From Sphingomonas hylomeconis (GTDB lineage: Bacteria; Pseudomonadota; Alphaproteobacteria; Sphingomonadales; Sphingomonadaceae): a stretch of DNA of 64,000 bases. A program made the position numbers and the translations under genes. Location: contig NZ_JANQBK010000005.1 in assembly GCF_025370105.1 (NCBI RefSeq), forward strand, positions 124,001 to 188,000, given 5' to 3'. Below the pieces are notes generated by a model. The model did not search any database. It was not told where the DNA came from and saw only the letters and a program-made list of their open reading frames with translations. This document shows, one piece after another, positions 18,876 to 26,288 of the stretch (the stretch's first letter is position 1; each line of letters opens with the position of its first letter).

Positions 18876-19199
18876 TCAGTTACCCAGCCCGGCAGTGGAC
18901 TGGATGCCGGCCACAATGCTGGCCGCGCCGAACACGATGAAACACCCGATGATGACGGTCACGCCGTAGCGCCAGTTGATCCGCCCGGTCAGCATCATGA
19001 AGCCCACGCTGGCCACCGCGATCACCGCCACCACCGTCGCGATCGTGCCGAGCAGCGTCCCCTGGAGCCACCCGACGGCGGAGACCAGAACCCCAGACCC
19101 GGCCGGATCGGCAAGCGAATCCTGTGCCATCGCCGTCCCTGATCGCATCGTGGCGAGCAGCACGGCCGGCATCGCCAACATCCTCAATCTTGCAGACAT
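18876..19199 (-). CDS. virB2: T4SS major pilin VirB2
   Basis: A 107-residue VirB2/TrbC family pilin: signal peptide ending around TAMAQ, then two hydrophobic helices (LLGTIATVVAVIAVASVGFMML and VTVIIGCFIVFGAASIVAGI) joined by the short basic loop TGRINWRYG. This is the classical pilin layout. The ATG at 19199 gives a normal signal peptide, and one at 19217 is an alternative. It is the first gene of the virB cassette and begins 70 bp after an aspartyl-hydroxylase-like gene in the same orientation. Confidence 0.87.
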   Translation of the reverse strand: MSARLRMLAMPAVLLATMRSGTAMAQDSLADPAGSGVLVSAVGWLQGTLLGTIATVVAVIAVASVGFMMLTGRINWRYGVTVIIGCFIVFGAASIVAGIQSTAGLGN

Positions 19200-19269
19200 G
19201 CCGCCCCAAACTGTCATGATTCGTCCGTTTGGGGAGCCTTGTGCGCGTTCGCCCCACGCTTGCCAAGTC

Positions 19270-19869
19270 TCACGCTGCCGCCGCGCTCCGCAGCCAATCG
19301 TTGGCGACGCAGTCGATCACCAGATGGATGCGATCGGTGGCGCTGCGATTGGCGACGCTGTGCGTATCCGACAGCCGCAGATACCACACGCTGCCCGCGT
19401 CCATCACCACGCGCTCCCCGTTCAGCCGAAAATCGACCTCGTCATTGGTGATCACGGGCACGTGCAGCCGCGCAAAGCCATGTTCGATCCCCAGATCGTC
19501 GTCCGTGTGCGGCTTGATGATCGAGCCCGCGGCGAGCTTCATCAGCCGCACCGTCTGGATATCGCACGGGATCGCCGCGATCGCCTCGCGCAGATACGGC
19601 ATCCGCGCCAGCAGCGGGCCATCCTCATATTCGCGCACGCCCGGCGCGGGAAAGATCTGTAGCACGGGATGTTTGGTCCAGTTGCCGGCGCCGATGCGCA
19701 ACGGGATCACGCTCCACTCGCCGTCGAAGTTCTGCCGGACGAAATGGTCGATCCACCCGCTGCCGGTGGCTTCCGCGACCTCCGCCTGCAACCGGCCCGC
19801 ATCGAAGTCGATCGGCAACCGCGCGCGGTCACGATAGCGGATCGCCGATTGGCGAGCAGTGGCGAGCAT
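19270..19869 (-). CDS. Aspartyl/asparaginyl beta-hydroxylase-like Fe(II)/2-oxoglutarate dioxygenase
   Basis: A 199-residue protein of the aspartyl/asparaginyl hydroxylase fold. The first iron ligand region is IKPHTDDDLG, where most family members have PHxG or PHRD. The central RLHVPVITND is typical of the family. The second His is in LRLSDTHSVANRS, which also carries the 2-oxoglutarate-binding Arg. Such enzymes hydroxylate Asp or Asn side chains in proteins or peptides. The gene lies immediately upstream of virB2 in the same direction and is divergent from a sulfotransferase across 79 bp. An Asp at position 39 of the nearby small peptide (26011-26163) is a possible target, which is inference. 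Confidence 0.75.
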   Translation of the reverse strand: MLATARQSAIRYRDRARLPIDFDAGRLQAEVAEATGSGWIDHFVRQNFDGEWSVIPLRIGAGNWTKHPVLQIFPAPGVREYEDGPLLARMPYLREAIAAIPCDIQTVRLMKLAAGSIIKPHTDDDLGIEHGFARLHVPVITNDEVDFRLNGERVVMDAGSVWYLRLSDTHSVANRSATDRIHLVIDCVANDWLRSAAAA

Positions 19870-19948
19870 GATAGCGGTCCTCGCCCGGGCGCGATTGCCT
19901 GGTCTAGCCAGCCTAACGACCGCGCGGGCGGTTGGAAAGACGAAGCCC
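19870..19948. promoter_or_regulatory. Divergent promoter region between the dioxygenase-virB and sulfotransferase-asnB-like transcription units
   Basis: This 79-bp gap is the only non-coding space between leftward and rightward genes and must hold both 5' regions. A dyad CTGG-TCTAG-CCAG lies at its centre (19899-19911). I could not assign reliable -35/-10 boxes. A shared control region would co-regulate the secretion cassette and the peptide-modification genes. Confidence 0.45.
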
Positions 19949-21145
19949 GTGTCCGATACCGCAATGTCGCTCGATCATCTGCGCGCCGCGATCCTCGCCG
20001 ATGATGGTCTGCAGCAGCGCCTGATCACCCTGTACGACCCGGCAGCCTTTGTTCCGGCAGTGCTGGAGTTCGCCGCGACGCATGATATCGCGATGGACGC
20101 CAACACGCTGCGCGCCGCGCTGGCCGTCGATCCGGCCGGGATAGATCGCTTCATGCCGCGCGCCGCCACGGGACTGGCCTGGCCTGGACTCCGGTATCTG
20201 CCCGTCGCTTTGTCTTCGAGTGCGACCGAGCTGACCATCGACTGGATCAATGTCGACGGTCGACTGACTGCTCCCTTCTACCAGGAAACGATCCAGCAGA
20301 GCCGGCATCGTCCGCTCAACCAGCTGATCCGGCCACGCACGCCGCTCGCCCAGCTTGCGCCACTGGCACCCGCCGATGGCCGCCGCGTGCCAAGCGGGTT
20401 CGTATTCCACATGTCGCGCTGTGGCTCGACGCTGGTGGCGCAGATGCTCGCTGCCGATCCAGCCAACATCGTCGTCTCGGAAGCCCCGCCGCTCGACCAG
20501 ATCATCCAGCTTCTCCAGGCCCGGCCCGACATGCCGATAGAACAGCGGGCGGAAATCCTGCGCGCCTTCGTGGCAGCGTTCGGTCGCGAGCGCTACGGGG
20601 AGTCGGGCGATTTTGTGATCAAGCTGGACAGCTGGCATACGATCGCCTTGCCGTTGCTGCGCCGGGCTTTTCCCGAAACGCCCTGGGTGTATCTGTACCG
20701 CGATCCGATCGAGGTGCTGGTGTCGCACGCGCGCATGCCGGGCCTTCAGGCGGTCCCCGGCACCATGCCGGGCGTCTATGATATTCCCGACGAAGACCGG
20801 TTGCATCCGACCGACTATACGGCAACGGTGCTCGCCCAGATCGGCACGGCCGCGCTCGACCATTTCGCGCTCGGCGGTGGCCTGCTGATCAATTACGATG
20901 CTCTGCCGCAGGCGATCGAAACGCAGATCCTGCCGCATTTCGGCATTGCCCCCAGCGCGGCCGGACTTGCGGCGATGCGGGCCGCCGCAGCGCGCAATTC
21001 GAAGGCGCCGGGGGATACATTCGTGGCCGACACGGCGCAAAAGCAACGCGAAGCCACGCCTGTCATTCGCGCTGCGGCGGAGATCGTCGCCGATTCCTAC
21101 GCCGGGCTGGAGCGGCTGCGGCGCGGCGACATCGCCGTCCGGTGA
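19949..21145 (+). CDS. Sulfotransferase family protein
   Basis: A 398-residue protein with a sulfotransferase P-loop-like PAPS site at about residue 153 (FHMSRCGSTLVAQML; 5'-phosphosulfate binding) and the 3'-phosphate-binding segment YLYRDPIEVLVS near residue 247. The N-terminal 140 residues are an extra domain without recognised motifs. I chose the GTG at 19949 after GGAAAG; ATG at 19964 is an alternative. It overlaps the asparagine-synthetase-like gene by 4 bp (GTGA). A sulfuryl acceptor is unknown; Tyr or Ser/Thr of a peptide is plausible given the PqqD-like and HPr-kinase-like neighbours. Confidence 0.75.
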   Translation: MSDTAMSLDHLRAAILADDGLQQRLITLYDPAAFVPAVLEFAATHDIAMDANTLRAALAVDPAGIDRFMPRAATGLAWPGLRYLPVALSSSATELTIDWINVDGRLTAPFYQETIQQSRHRPLNQLIRPRTPLAQLAPLAPADGRRVPSGFVFHMSRCGSTLVAQMLAADPANIVVSEAPPLDQIIQLLQARPDMPIEQRAEILRAFVAAFGRERYGESGDFVIKLDSWHTIALPLLRRAFPETPWVYLYRDPIEVLVSHARMPGLQAVPGTMPGVYDIPDEDRLHPTDYTATVLAQIGTAALDHFALGGGLLINYDALPQAIETQILPHFGIAPSAAGLAAMRAAAARNSKAPGDTFVADTAQKQREATPVIRAAAEIVADSYAGLERLRRGDIAVR

Positions 21146-23052
21146 GCGCGATCTTCGGTATCGTGCAGTTCGATGGCGCGGCGGTCGCGACCGCCGACCT
21201 CGCCCGCATGGGCAACACGCTGGCCCATCGCGGCCCCGATGGCCGCAAAACAGCCATCACTGCGCGTGCGGGGTTCGGCCACTGCCTGCTGCGCGTCAAT
21301 ATCGAAGATTGGCACGAAGCCCAGCCGATCCACGATTCCGGGGTGATGCTCGTCGCGGATGCGCGGATCGACAATCGCGCAGCGGTTGCGGCCGCGATCG
21401 GCATCGCGCCCGATGCGCTTGGCGACATGGCCGACAGTGCCGTGATCCTTGCCGCATGGAGACACTGGGGCGAGGCGTGCGTCGATCACCTGATCGGCGA
21501 TTTCGCCTTCGCCCTGTGGAATGCCGCGGATCGATCGCTGCTGCTGGCGCGTGACGCGATGGGGCAACGCGGTCTCTATTATCATCAGAACGAAGAGTTC
21601 ATCGCCTTTGCCAGCGAAGCCAAGGCGTTGTGGGCTTTCCCCGGCGTGCCGCGGACCTTGTCCGAGGCGGCGATCGCGCGGCAATTGATGATCGTCGTCG
21701 ATGCCGTGCCCGGCGAAACCGCGTTCGACGGGATCGTCGCGCTCCCTGGCGCGACAATTCTCCATATCGCGGCTGACGGTGCTGCGCGCGCCCGATCCTA
21801 TTGGCAGCCGCGCGCCGACCCTGTGCATCTCGGCCATGATGATGCGTATTATGTCGCGGCGTATCGACGAGTTCTGGAAGAAGCGGTGGCGTGCCGCGTG
21901 CGGCGCCTGATCCGTCACCCCGCGCTGTTGCTGAGCGGCGGATTCGACAGCGGCGGGATCGCAGCACTGGCCGGCCCGATCATCGCAGCACAAGGCCGTC
22001 GTTTACTCGCCGTCACGTCGCTGCTCGCTGAGGGCGAGAAACGCGCGGTGCGCGATGCGCGCGCCGCCGTCGCCGCGTTTCGCCATTATCCGTGGATCGA
22101 AGTGCAGGAATTCGTCCGCACCACGGAAACAACTTTCACCGATCTCGAAGCCCATTTTGCCGCCACCGATATCGGGAGTGGCACTCCGTACGTGTATAAC
22201 GGCCTGTATACGCTGGCTGCCCGCTCCGGCGCACGACTGGCGATGGACGGCTATGGCGGCGATTACACGCTCAACGTCCGCCCCGGGGATCTGCTCGGGC
22301 GGATCCTGTTGCGCGGCAAGCCGATCACGTTCCTGCGCGAATATCGGGCACGGATGCGCGCCACCGGCGTCTCATGGCGGCGCGTTCTCCTGCAGAACGT
22401 GCTACCGGCATTCGTGCCGCTGAAGTTCTGGACGACGCTCGCTTTCATTCAGCGTCGCGGCGTACCGATCTGGCAGACGCGCGGCGCGAACCCGGACTTC
22501 ATCCGCCGTCAGATCGAACGCGGGGTGATCGACCCCGCCCGGCTGCGCCACCGGCGCCCATCGCACAATCGCGGCAGAGAACGCTGGATACACCTGCTCC
22601 GCAAGGTCTCGCTCCAGCAACCAGCCGGCGCCACGCTGGCGGCACGGCACGGACTGGATTTCACGCGTCCGTTCCACGACCAGCGCGTGGTGGAACTCGC
22701 GCTTGCCATCCCCGAGCGATTGTATCTGAAGGACGGCCTGGAACGCTGGCTCGCCCGCCATGCGCTCAGCGATATCCTGCCACCGCGATTGCTGGCCAGC
22801 GGCCCGGGCAATGATTCGTTCGAGCCGGACATGTTCCGGGCGATGATGGACAGCGCGCCTGCCGCTCTGGCCGAACTACGCGCGCTGGACCGCGATGGGC
22901 GGCTATCGAGATATGTCGATATGGACCGGTTGGCGGCGGTAATCGCCGATTCCAACGAGTCGCGGCTGCGGGATCACGCACGGCTGCACATCGCCACCCG
23001 GGCGATCATCGCCGCGCGATTTATCCATTGGTTCGAGCGCGGCAATAGCTGA
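21142..23052 (+). CDS. Asparagine-synthetase-like ATP-dependent amide ligase lacking the glutaminase Cys
   Basis: A 636-residue protein with two AsnB-type domains. The N-terminal Ntn fold is recognisable (LAHRGPDGR, LVADARIDNR, LIGDFAFALWN, LARDAMGQRGLYY), but it begins MSAIFG instead of MCGIFG, so the nucleophilic Cys is Ser and glutamine hydrolysis should be lost. The synthetase domain retains the PP-loop LLLSGGFDSGG (residues about 262-272) and a DGYGGDYTLN segment near 370. It should therefore adenylate a carboxylate and use an amine other than Gln-derived ammonia, as macrolactam-forming C proteins of lasso-peptide clusters do. The start is GTG, coupled to the sulfotransferase. Confidence 0.75.
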   Translation: MSAIFGIVQFDGAAVATADLARMGNTLAHRGPDGRKTAITARAGFGHCLLRVNIEDWHEAQPIHDSGVMLVADARIDNRAAVAAAIGIAPDALGDMADSAVILAAWRHWGEACVDHLIGDFAFALWNAADRSLLLARDAMGQRGLYYHQNEEFIAFASEAKALWAFPGVPRTLSEAAIARQLMIVVDAVPGETAFDGIVALPGATILHIAADGAARARSYWQPRADPVHLGHDDAYYVAAYRRVLEEAVACRVRRLIRHPALLLSGGFDSGGIAALAGPIIAAQGRRLLAVTSLLAEGEKRAVRDARAAVAAFRHYPWIEVQEFVRTTETTFTDLEAHFAATDIGSGTPYVYNGLYTLAARSGARLAMDGYGGDYTLNVRPGDLLGRILLRGKPITFLREYRARMRATGVSWRRVLLQNVLPAFVPLKFWTTLAFIQRRGVPIWQTRGANPDFIRRQIERGVIDPARLRHRRPSHNRGRERWIHLLRKVSLQQPAGATLAARHGLDFTRPFHDQRVVELALAIPERLYLKDGLERWLARHALSDILPPRLLASGPGNDSFEPDMFRAMMDSAPAALAELRALDRDGRLSRYVDMDRLAAVIADSNESRLRDHARLHIATRAIIAARFIHWFERGNS

Positions 23053-23081
23053 TATTGATGGCCACAATGCATCGCAGCCTC

Positions 23082-23111
23082 TTGAGGTAATTGTAAAAAT
23101 GCGACTATTGT
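23082..23111 (+). promoter_or_regulatory. Candidate promoter of the tail-collar operon
   Basis: The 160-bp gap after the asparagine-synthetase-like gene is unusually AT-rich. TTGAGG (23082-23087) and TATTGT (23106-23111) are spaced 18 bp and lie about 100 bp before the first tail-collar start. The match to the -35/-10 consensus is moderate. Confidence 0.3.
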
Positions 23112-23212
23112 GCAGGCGCTGGAAACAGCTCACTGAGGACCAGAATTCCGCCGGGTGTGCTGCGTGATCGTCCCACCCTCTCTCTAGGCGGATGACATGA
23201 ACGGGGTTGTCC

Positions 23213-23737
23213 ATGAATCCGTATATCGGCGAGATTAAGCTGTTCGCACTGGACTTCGCGCCGAAGGGCTGGGCGCTCTGCGCGGGTCAGTTGTTGGCGA
23301 TCCGAACCAACCAGGCCCTATTCGCGCTGCTCGGCACACAATATGGTGGCGATGGCCAGAACACATTCGCACTTCCCGATTTGCGCGGTCGCGTTCTCGT
23401 CGGCCCCCGAAGTCCATCGTCAGGTGGGTCGCAGCAGGGTGCTATGCTTGGCACCGAAACCGTAACTGTGACACAGGCTCAGATGCCATCGCATCAGCAC
23501 AATTTTGCCGGCACATCCGCCGCCGCGACGCTAAAGCCGCCAGTTGGGCGCATGCATGCTGCGGACTCGTCGGCAGAACGCGATTTTTACGCACCTGCGG
23601 CCGATGGCAATCTCGTGACGCTGTCGTCGCAATCGCTGGCGTCGACAGGTAGCAACCTGCCGCACAGCAACATGCAGCCGTATCTCGTGCTCAACTACTG
23701 CATCGCCCTTCAAGGCATCTTTCCGTCACGAAATTGA
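23213..23737 (+). CDS. Phage tail-collar domain protein (microcystin-dependent-protein-like), copy 1
   Basis: A 174-residue protein of the tail-collar/MdpB family. The N-terminal collar domain reads YIGEIKLFALDFAPKGWALC, with ALFALLGTQYGGDGQNTFALPDLRGR. A variable centre contains SHQHNF, and the C-terminus is LNYCIALQGIFPSRN. The ATG at 23213 matches the start of both neighbouring copies. The first of three tandem paralogues, it shows no other phage gene nearby. The family occurs in phage tail fibres and in stand-alone bacterial loci of unknown role. Confidence 0.8.
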   Translation: MNPYIGEIKLFALDFAPKGWALCAGQLLAIRTNQALFALLGTQYGGDGQNTFALPDLRGRVLVGPRSPSSGGSQQGAMLGTETVTVTQAQMPSHQHNFAGTSAAATLKPPVGRMHAADSSAERDFYAPAADGNLVTLSSQSLASTGSNLPHSNMQPYLVLNYCIALQGIFPSRN

Positions 23738-23767
23738 TCCCGCCAAGCGATCGTTCAGGAGAATATC

Positions 23768-24325
23768 GTGTCAACACCCATCATCGCGGAAATTCGGATG
23801 TTCGCGGGCAACTTTCCTCCTGTGGGCTGGGCGTTCTGCGACGGCCAGACTCTTTCGATCGCAGGGAACGACGCGCTGTTCGCTCTTATCGGCACGACCT
23901 ATGGGGGCGATGGGCAGACGACGTTCAACCTGCCCGATCTTCGCGGTCGTATTCCAATGGGCTTCGGTCGCGGACCGGGCCTGAGCCTGCGGCTTCAGTC
24001 AGAGACCGGTGGCACGGAACAGGTGGCGCTGTCACAGGCCAATCTCCCGGCGCATAACCACACGATGTCGGTGTCGCGCAATCCGGGCTCGCTGCCCGCG
24101 CCGACCAATTCCGCGCTCCCCGCCTCGCCTCAAAGCCTCCCCGGGGTCACGGCTGGCCTGTACGTGGCACCGTTCGCGGGCTCAACCGCGACAATCAACC
24201 CGGTGGCCATGGCCCCCGCGACCGTTGGTGCCCGCGGCGGCGGCACGGCGCACGAAAACCGCATGCCTTCGCTTGCGGTAAACTTCATCATCGCCCTGCA
24301 AGGCATCTTCCCGTCGCGCAATTGA
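23768..24325 (+). CDS. Phage tail-collar domain protein, copy 2
   Basis: A 185-residue paralogue of the preceding gene, starting with GTG after CAGGAGA. It shares the IAEIRMFAGNFPPVGWAFC collar, the YGGDGQTTFNLPDLRGR core and the IALQGIFPSRN end. The centre is Pro/Ala/Ser-rich and includes LPAHNH, where the His residues may bind metal as in trimeric tail-fibre tips. It is 30 bp downstream of copy 1. Confidence 0.8.
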   Translation: MSTPIIAEIRMFAGNFPPVGWAFCDGQTLSIAGNDALFALIGTTYGGDGQTTFNLPDLRGRIPMGFGRGPGLSLRLQSETGGTEQVALSQANLPAHNHTMSVSRNPGSLPAPTNSALPASPQSLPGVTAGLYVAPFAGSTATINPVAMAPATVGARGGGTAHENRMPSLAVNFIIALQGIFPSRN

Positions 24326-24343
24326 TCTGCGGAGTTCATCGTT

Positions 24344-24898
24344 ATGAGTAGTGCATTTATCGGTGAAATCCGGGCATTCGGATTCAATTACGTGCCGCGC
24401 GGATGGCTGTTGTGCAACGGCGCTACGCTACAGATCAGGCAATACACCGCACTGTTTAGTCTCCTGGGTACGAGCTATGGCGGGGACGGGCGGACGACGT
24501 TCAACCTGCCCGATTTCACCGGCAACCGCACCCCGCTGCATAGCGGCCGCGGCGCGGGCCCGGGGCTCACTCCCTACAGCCTCGGAGAGGCCGTGGGTTC
24601 GAACGAGGTGCAGCTGACAGTTGAACAACTGCCGGCACACACCCACCAATTGTTCGGCGGCATGCAATCGTCGCCGCCCGATACCCGGCAGATCACCAAC
24701 GTACCGAATGGCCAGGCAATGTTCGGACCGTCGAGCCCCGGCCAGATTTACGCCCCGGCAGGCGCCAGTCCGGTGGTCGCTTTTTCGCCATCGGCCATTG
24801 CCGCGACAGGCGGCGGTCAGCCGCATGAGAATCGCCAGCCGCTTCTCGTGCTGAACGTGTGCATCTGCGTCGAAGGCTCTTATCCGGGACGCAACTGA
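24344..24898 (+). CDS. Phage tail-collar domain protein, copy 3
   Basis: A 184-residue paralogue, 18 bp after copy 2. It keeps AFIGEIRAFGFNYVPRGWLLC and YGGDGRTTFNLPDF, but the loop after the core is different (TGNRTPLHSGRG) and the C-terminus is VCICVEGSYPGRN. LPAHTHQ corresponds to the His-containing motif of the other copies. Divergence of the central segments with conserved ends suggests variable surface parts on a common trimer fold. Confidence 0.8.
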   Translation: MSSAFIGEIRAFGFNYVPRGWLLCNGATLQIRQYTALFSLLGTSYGGDGRTTFNLPDFTGNRTPLHSGRGAGPGLTPYSLGEAVGSNEVQLTVEQLPAHTHQLFGGMQSSPPDTRQITNVPNGQAMFGPSSPGQIYAPAGASPVVAFSPSAIAATGGGQPHENRQPLLVLNVCICVEGSYPGRN

Positions 24899-24912
24899 CG
24901 TCAGGGGGAATC

Positions 24913-25440
24913 ATGGCAGTCCCGACGATACCATCGGCGTTACGCCTGCCGACGGTGTTGCTGCGGCAGGGCATCGCGCTGCGCGCCGAGCGGGACGACG
25001 ATACGCCGTTCCTGATGGCGCTGTTCGCCACCACGCGCGCGCAGGAACTGGCGCTGCTCGACTGGGATGCCGCCCGGAAGCAGCTTTTCCTGGCGCACCA
25101 GTTCACGGCGCAACGCCACCATTATCGCCATGCACTGGAAGGCTGCCAGTTCCACGTCATCGAACGTCGCGGCGATCCGATCGGCCGGATCTGTCTGCAG
25201 GAGCGCGCCAGCGAACGGCACATCGTCGATATCCTGTTGTTGCCGGATGAAACCGGCAAGGGCATCGGCACCGGCTTGCTTCGCGCGATCCTCGCTGATG
25301 CCGCGCGGCAGGGCAAATCGGTCGGCCTGGACGTCGAGAAGAGCAATCCCGCGCGGCGGCTCTACCGGCGGCTGGGGTTCGTGCAGACCGGCGACAGCGG
25401 CTTCCGGGTCAGGATGGAACGGCGGGCCACAGTCGGCTGA
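24913..25440 (+). CDS. GNAT family N-acetyltransferase
   Basis: A 175-residue GCN5-related acetyltransferase. The acetyl-CoA pyrophosphate loop lies in DETGKGIGTGLLRAIL (Q/RxxGxG/A form), preceded by the beta-4 strand HIVDILLLP; the C-terminal VEKSNPARRLYRRLGFVQTG is typical of the fold. The start at 24913 follows CAGGGGGAATC, 14 bp after the third tail-collar gene, so it is in the same operon. The acceptor is unknown. GNAT genes often accompany this type of tail-collar cluster, but I know of no assigned function. Confidence 0.75.
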   Translation: MAVPTIPSALRLPTVLLRQGIALRAERDDDTPFLMALFATTRAQELALLDWDAARKQLFLAHQFTAQRHHYRHALEGCQFHVIERRGDPIGRICLQERASERHIVDILLLPDETGKGIGTGLLRAILADAARQGKSVGLDVEKSNPARRLYRRLGFVQTGDSGFRVRMERRATVG

Positions 25441-25620
25441 GCATCGCCCCATACCGCAGGTCGTTCCGGTCGCTCGCTGCCGCCCGCTTTGGCGGGGCCG
25501 GATGGCTGGTCAGCATCCCGGCTTCCTCCGCTGTTCGGCAGCGACCTGCGCGCTTGGCGCTTTCGGTGGCCGTCGTTCACCCCTATGATCGGGCACTCAT
25601 TCGACCGACCCGAGGAAGCG

Positions 25621-25881
25621 ATGATGATTTACCGGACCGGCGACTGGGCCAGTGCCAAGGTCGCCGACGAGATCATGATGATCAATATCGAGCAATGCCT
25701 GTATCTTGGCATGAATGCGGTCGGCGCGCGGATCTGGGAACTGATCGAGCAACCGGCCGAGATCGAGGTGGTGTGCGCCGCGTTACGCACCGAATTCGAC
25801 GTGGCACCGGATGTCTGCCGCGCCGAAGTGGATGCCTTTGTCAAGAAGATGGCAGCGTATGGCGCGATTGCCGTCGGATGA
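25621..25881 (+). CDS. PqqD-like peptide chaperone (RiPP recognition element)
   Basis: An 86-residue PqqD-family protein with the expected winged-helix pattern: YRTGDWASAKVADEIMMINIE, then CLYLGMNAVGARIWELIEQPAEIEVV, and a C-terminal helix ending in AVDAFVKKMAAYGAI-type sequence. PqqD-like proteins bind leader peptides and present them to modifying enzymes. The start at 25621 follows GAGGAAG. Its stop overlaps a 22-codon ATGA-coupled frame (25878-25946) that I cannot assign. The candidate ligand is the 50-residue peptide encoded on the opposite strand 130 bp downstream. Confidence 0.8.
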   Translation: MMIYRTGDWASAKVADEIMMINIEQCLYLGMNAVGARIWELIEQPAEIEVVCAALRTEFDVAPDVCRAEVDAFVKKMAAYGAIAVG

Positions 25882-26010
25882 CGGCGGTCCCGATGCTCCG
25901 TCCGCCGTCGTATCAGCGCGGGTCCGACGACTTAAAACCGGTTTAGATCCCAGGCGCGTTATGTCGCCCTTCCCTGAAGCGGCAAACAGCACCTGCATGC
26001 CGGCAACAGG

Positions 26011-26163
26011 TCAAGAACCATAAGCGTAGCCCATCGAGCTCACGGCGTCCGTGCCCAAGGTGGTCTGCGATTCAGTCTCGCGCGTCGCTACCACGTCGGG
26101 TGTGATCCACGGCTTCAATGGTTTACCCGACAGCTCGACTGTGGCGTTGTCTTGATTCGACAT
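26011..26163 (-). CDS. Candidate RiPP precursor peptide (50 residues)
   Basis: A 50-codon gene with a strong Shine-Dalgarno (GGTGGAGGGG, about 7 bp before ATG) and its own promoter. The N-terminal half is hydrophilic and leader-like. Residues 19-24 read WITPDV, matching the aromatic-xx-Pro-x-aliphatic pattern that PqqD-like proteins recognise in lasso leaders. Thr35-Leu36-Gly37 fits a leader ending with Thr at -2 and Gly at +1. The tail GTDAVSSMGYAYGS contains one Asp, two Tyr and a C-terminal Ser, each a possible substrate of a neighbouring enzyme (hydroxylase, sulfotransferases, HPr-kinase-like). There is no Asp/Glu at core position 7-9, so a canonical lasso ring is not possible. The role is inferred from context. 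Confidence 0.6.
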   Translation of the reverse strand: MSNQDNATVELSGKPLKPWITPDVVATRETESQTTLGTDAVSSMGYAYGS

Positions 26164-26207
26164 GATGCGGCCCCTCCACCGTTACTTCCGGCGATTAATT
26201 TGCGCTT

Positions 26208-26237
26208 TTCTAGCACGATGCAGGGAACATCTGTCAA
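26208..26237 (-). promoter_or_regulatory. Promoter of the candidate precursor peptide
   Basis: On the minus strand a perfect TTGACA (26232-26237) is followed after 18 bp by CTAGAA (26208-26213), about 45 bp before the ATG at 26163. This gives the peptide its own start of transcription, separate from the sulfotransferase gene upstream, as is common for abundantly made precursors. The -10 match is only partial. Confidence 0.5.
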
Positions 26238-26288
26238 GTTCGCCGCACCCCGCAGCGACCGCGCTCGAACCGTCTGGCCGTGGCTCCG

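Noticed and set aside
23213-24898. Prophage remnant
   Set aside because: The tail-collar genes are the only phage-like genes. No capsid, terminase, lysis or integrase genes are in the window, and the family also occurs outside phages.
25878-25946. 22-codon ORF coupled by ATGA to the PqqD-like gene
   Set aside because: It was considered as the start of a lasso B2 protease. It stops after 22 codons and shows no B2 similarity, so I did not annotate it as a gene.
26011-26163. Classification of the small peptide as a canonical lasso precursor
   Set aside because: The leader motif and Thr(-2)/Gly(+1) fit, but the core has no Asp or Glu at ring position 7-9 and no B2 protease gene is visible, so I call it only RiPP-like.
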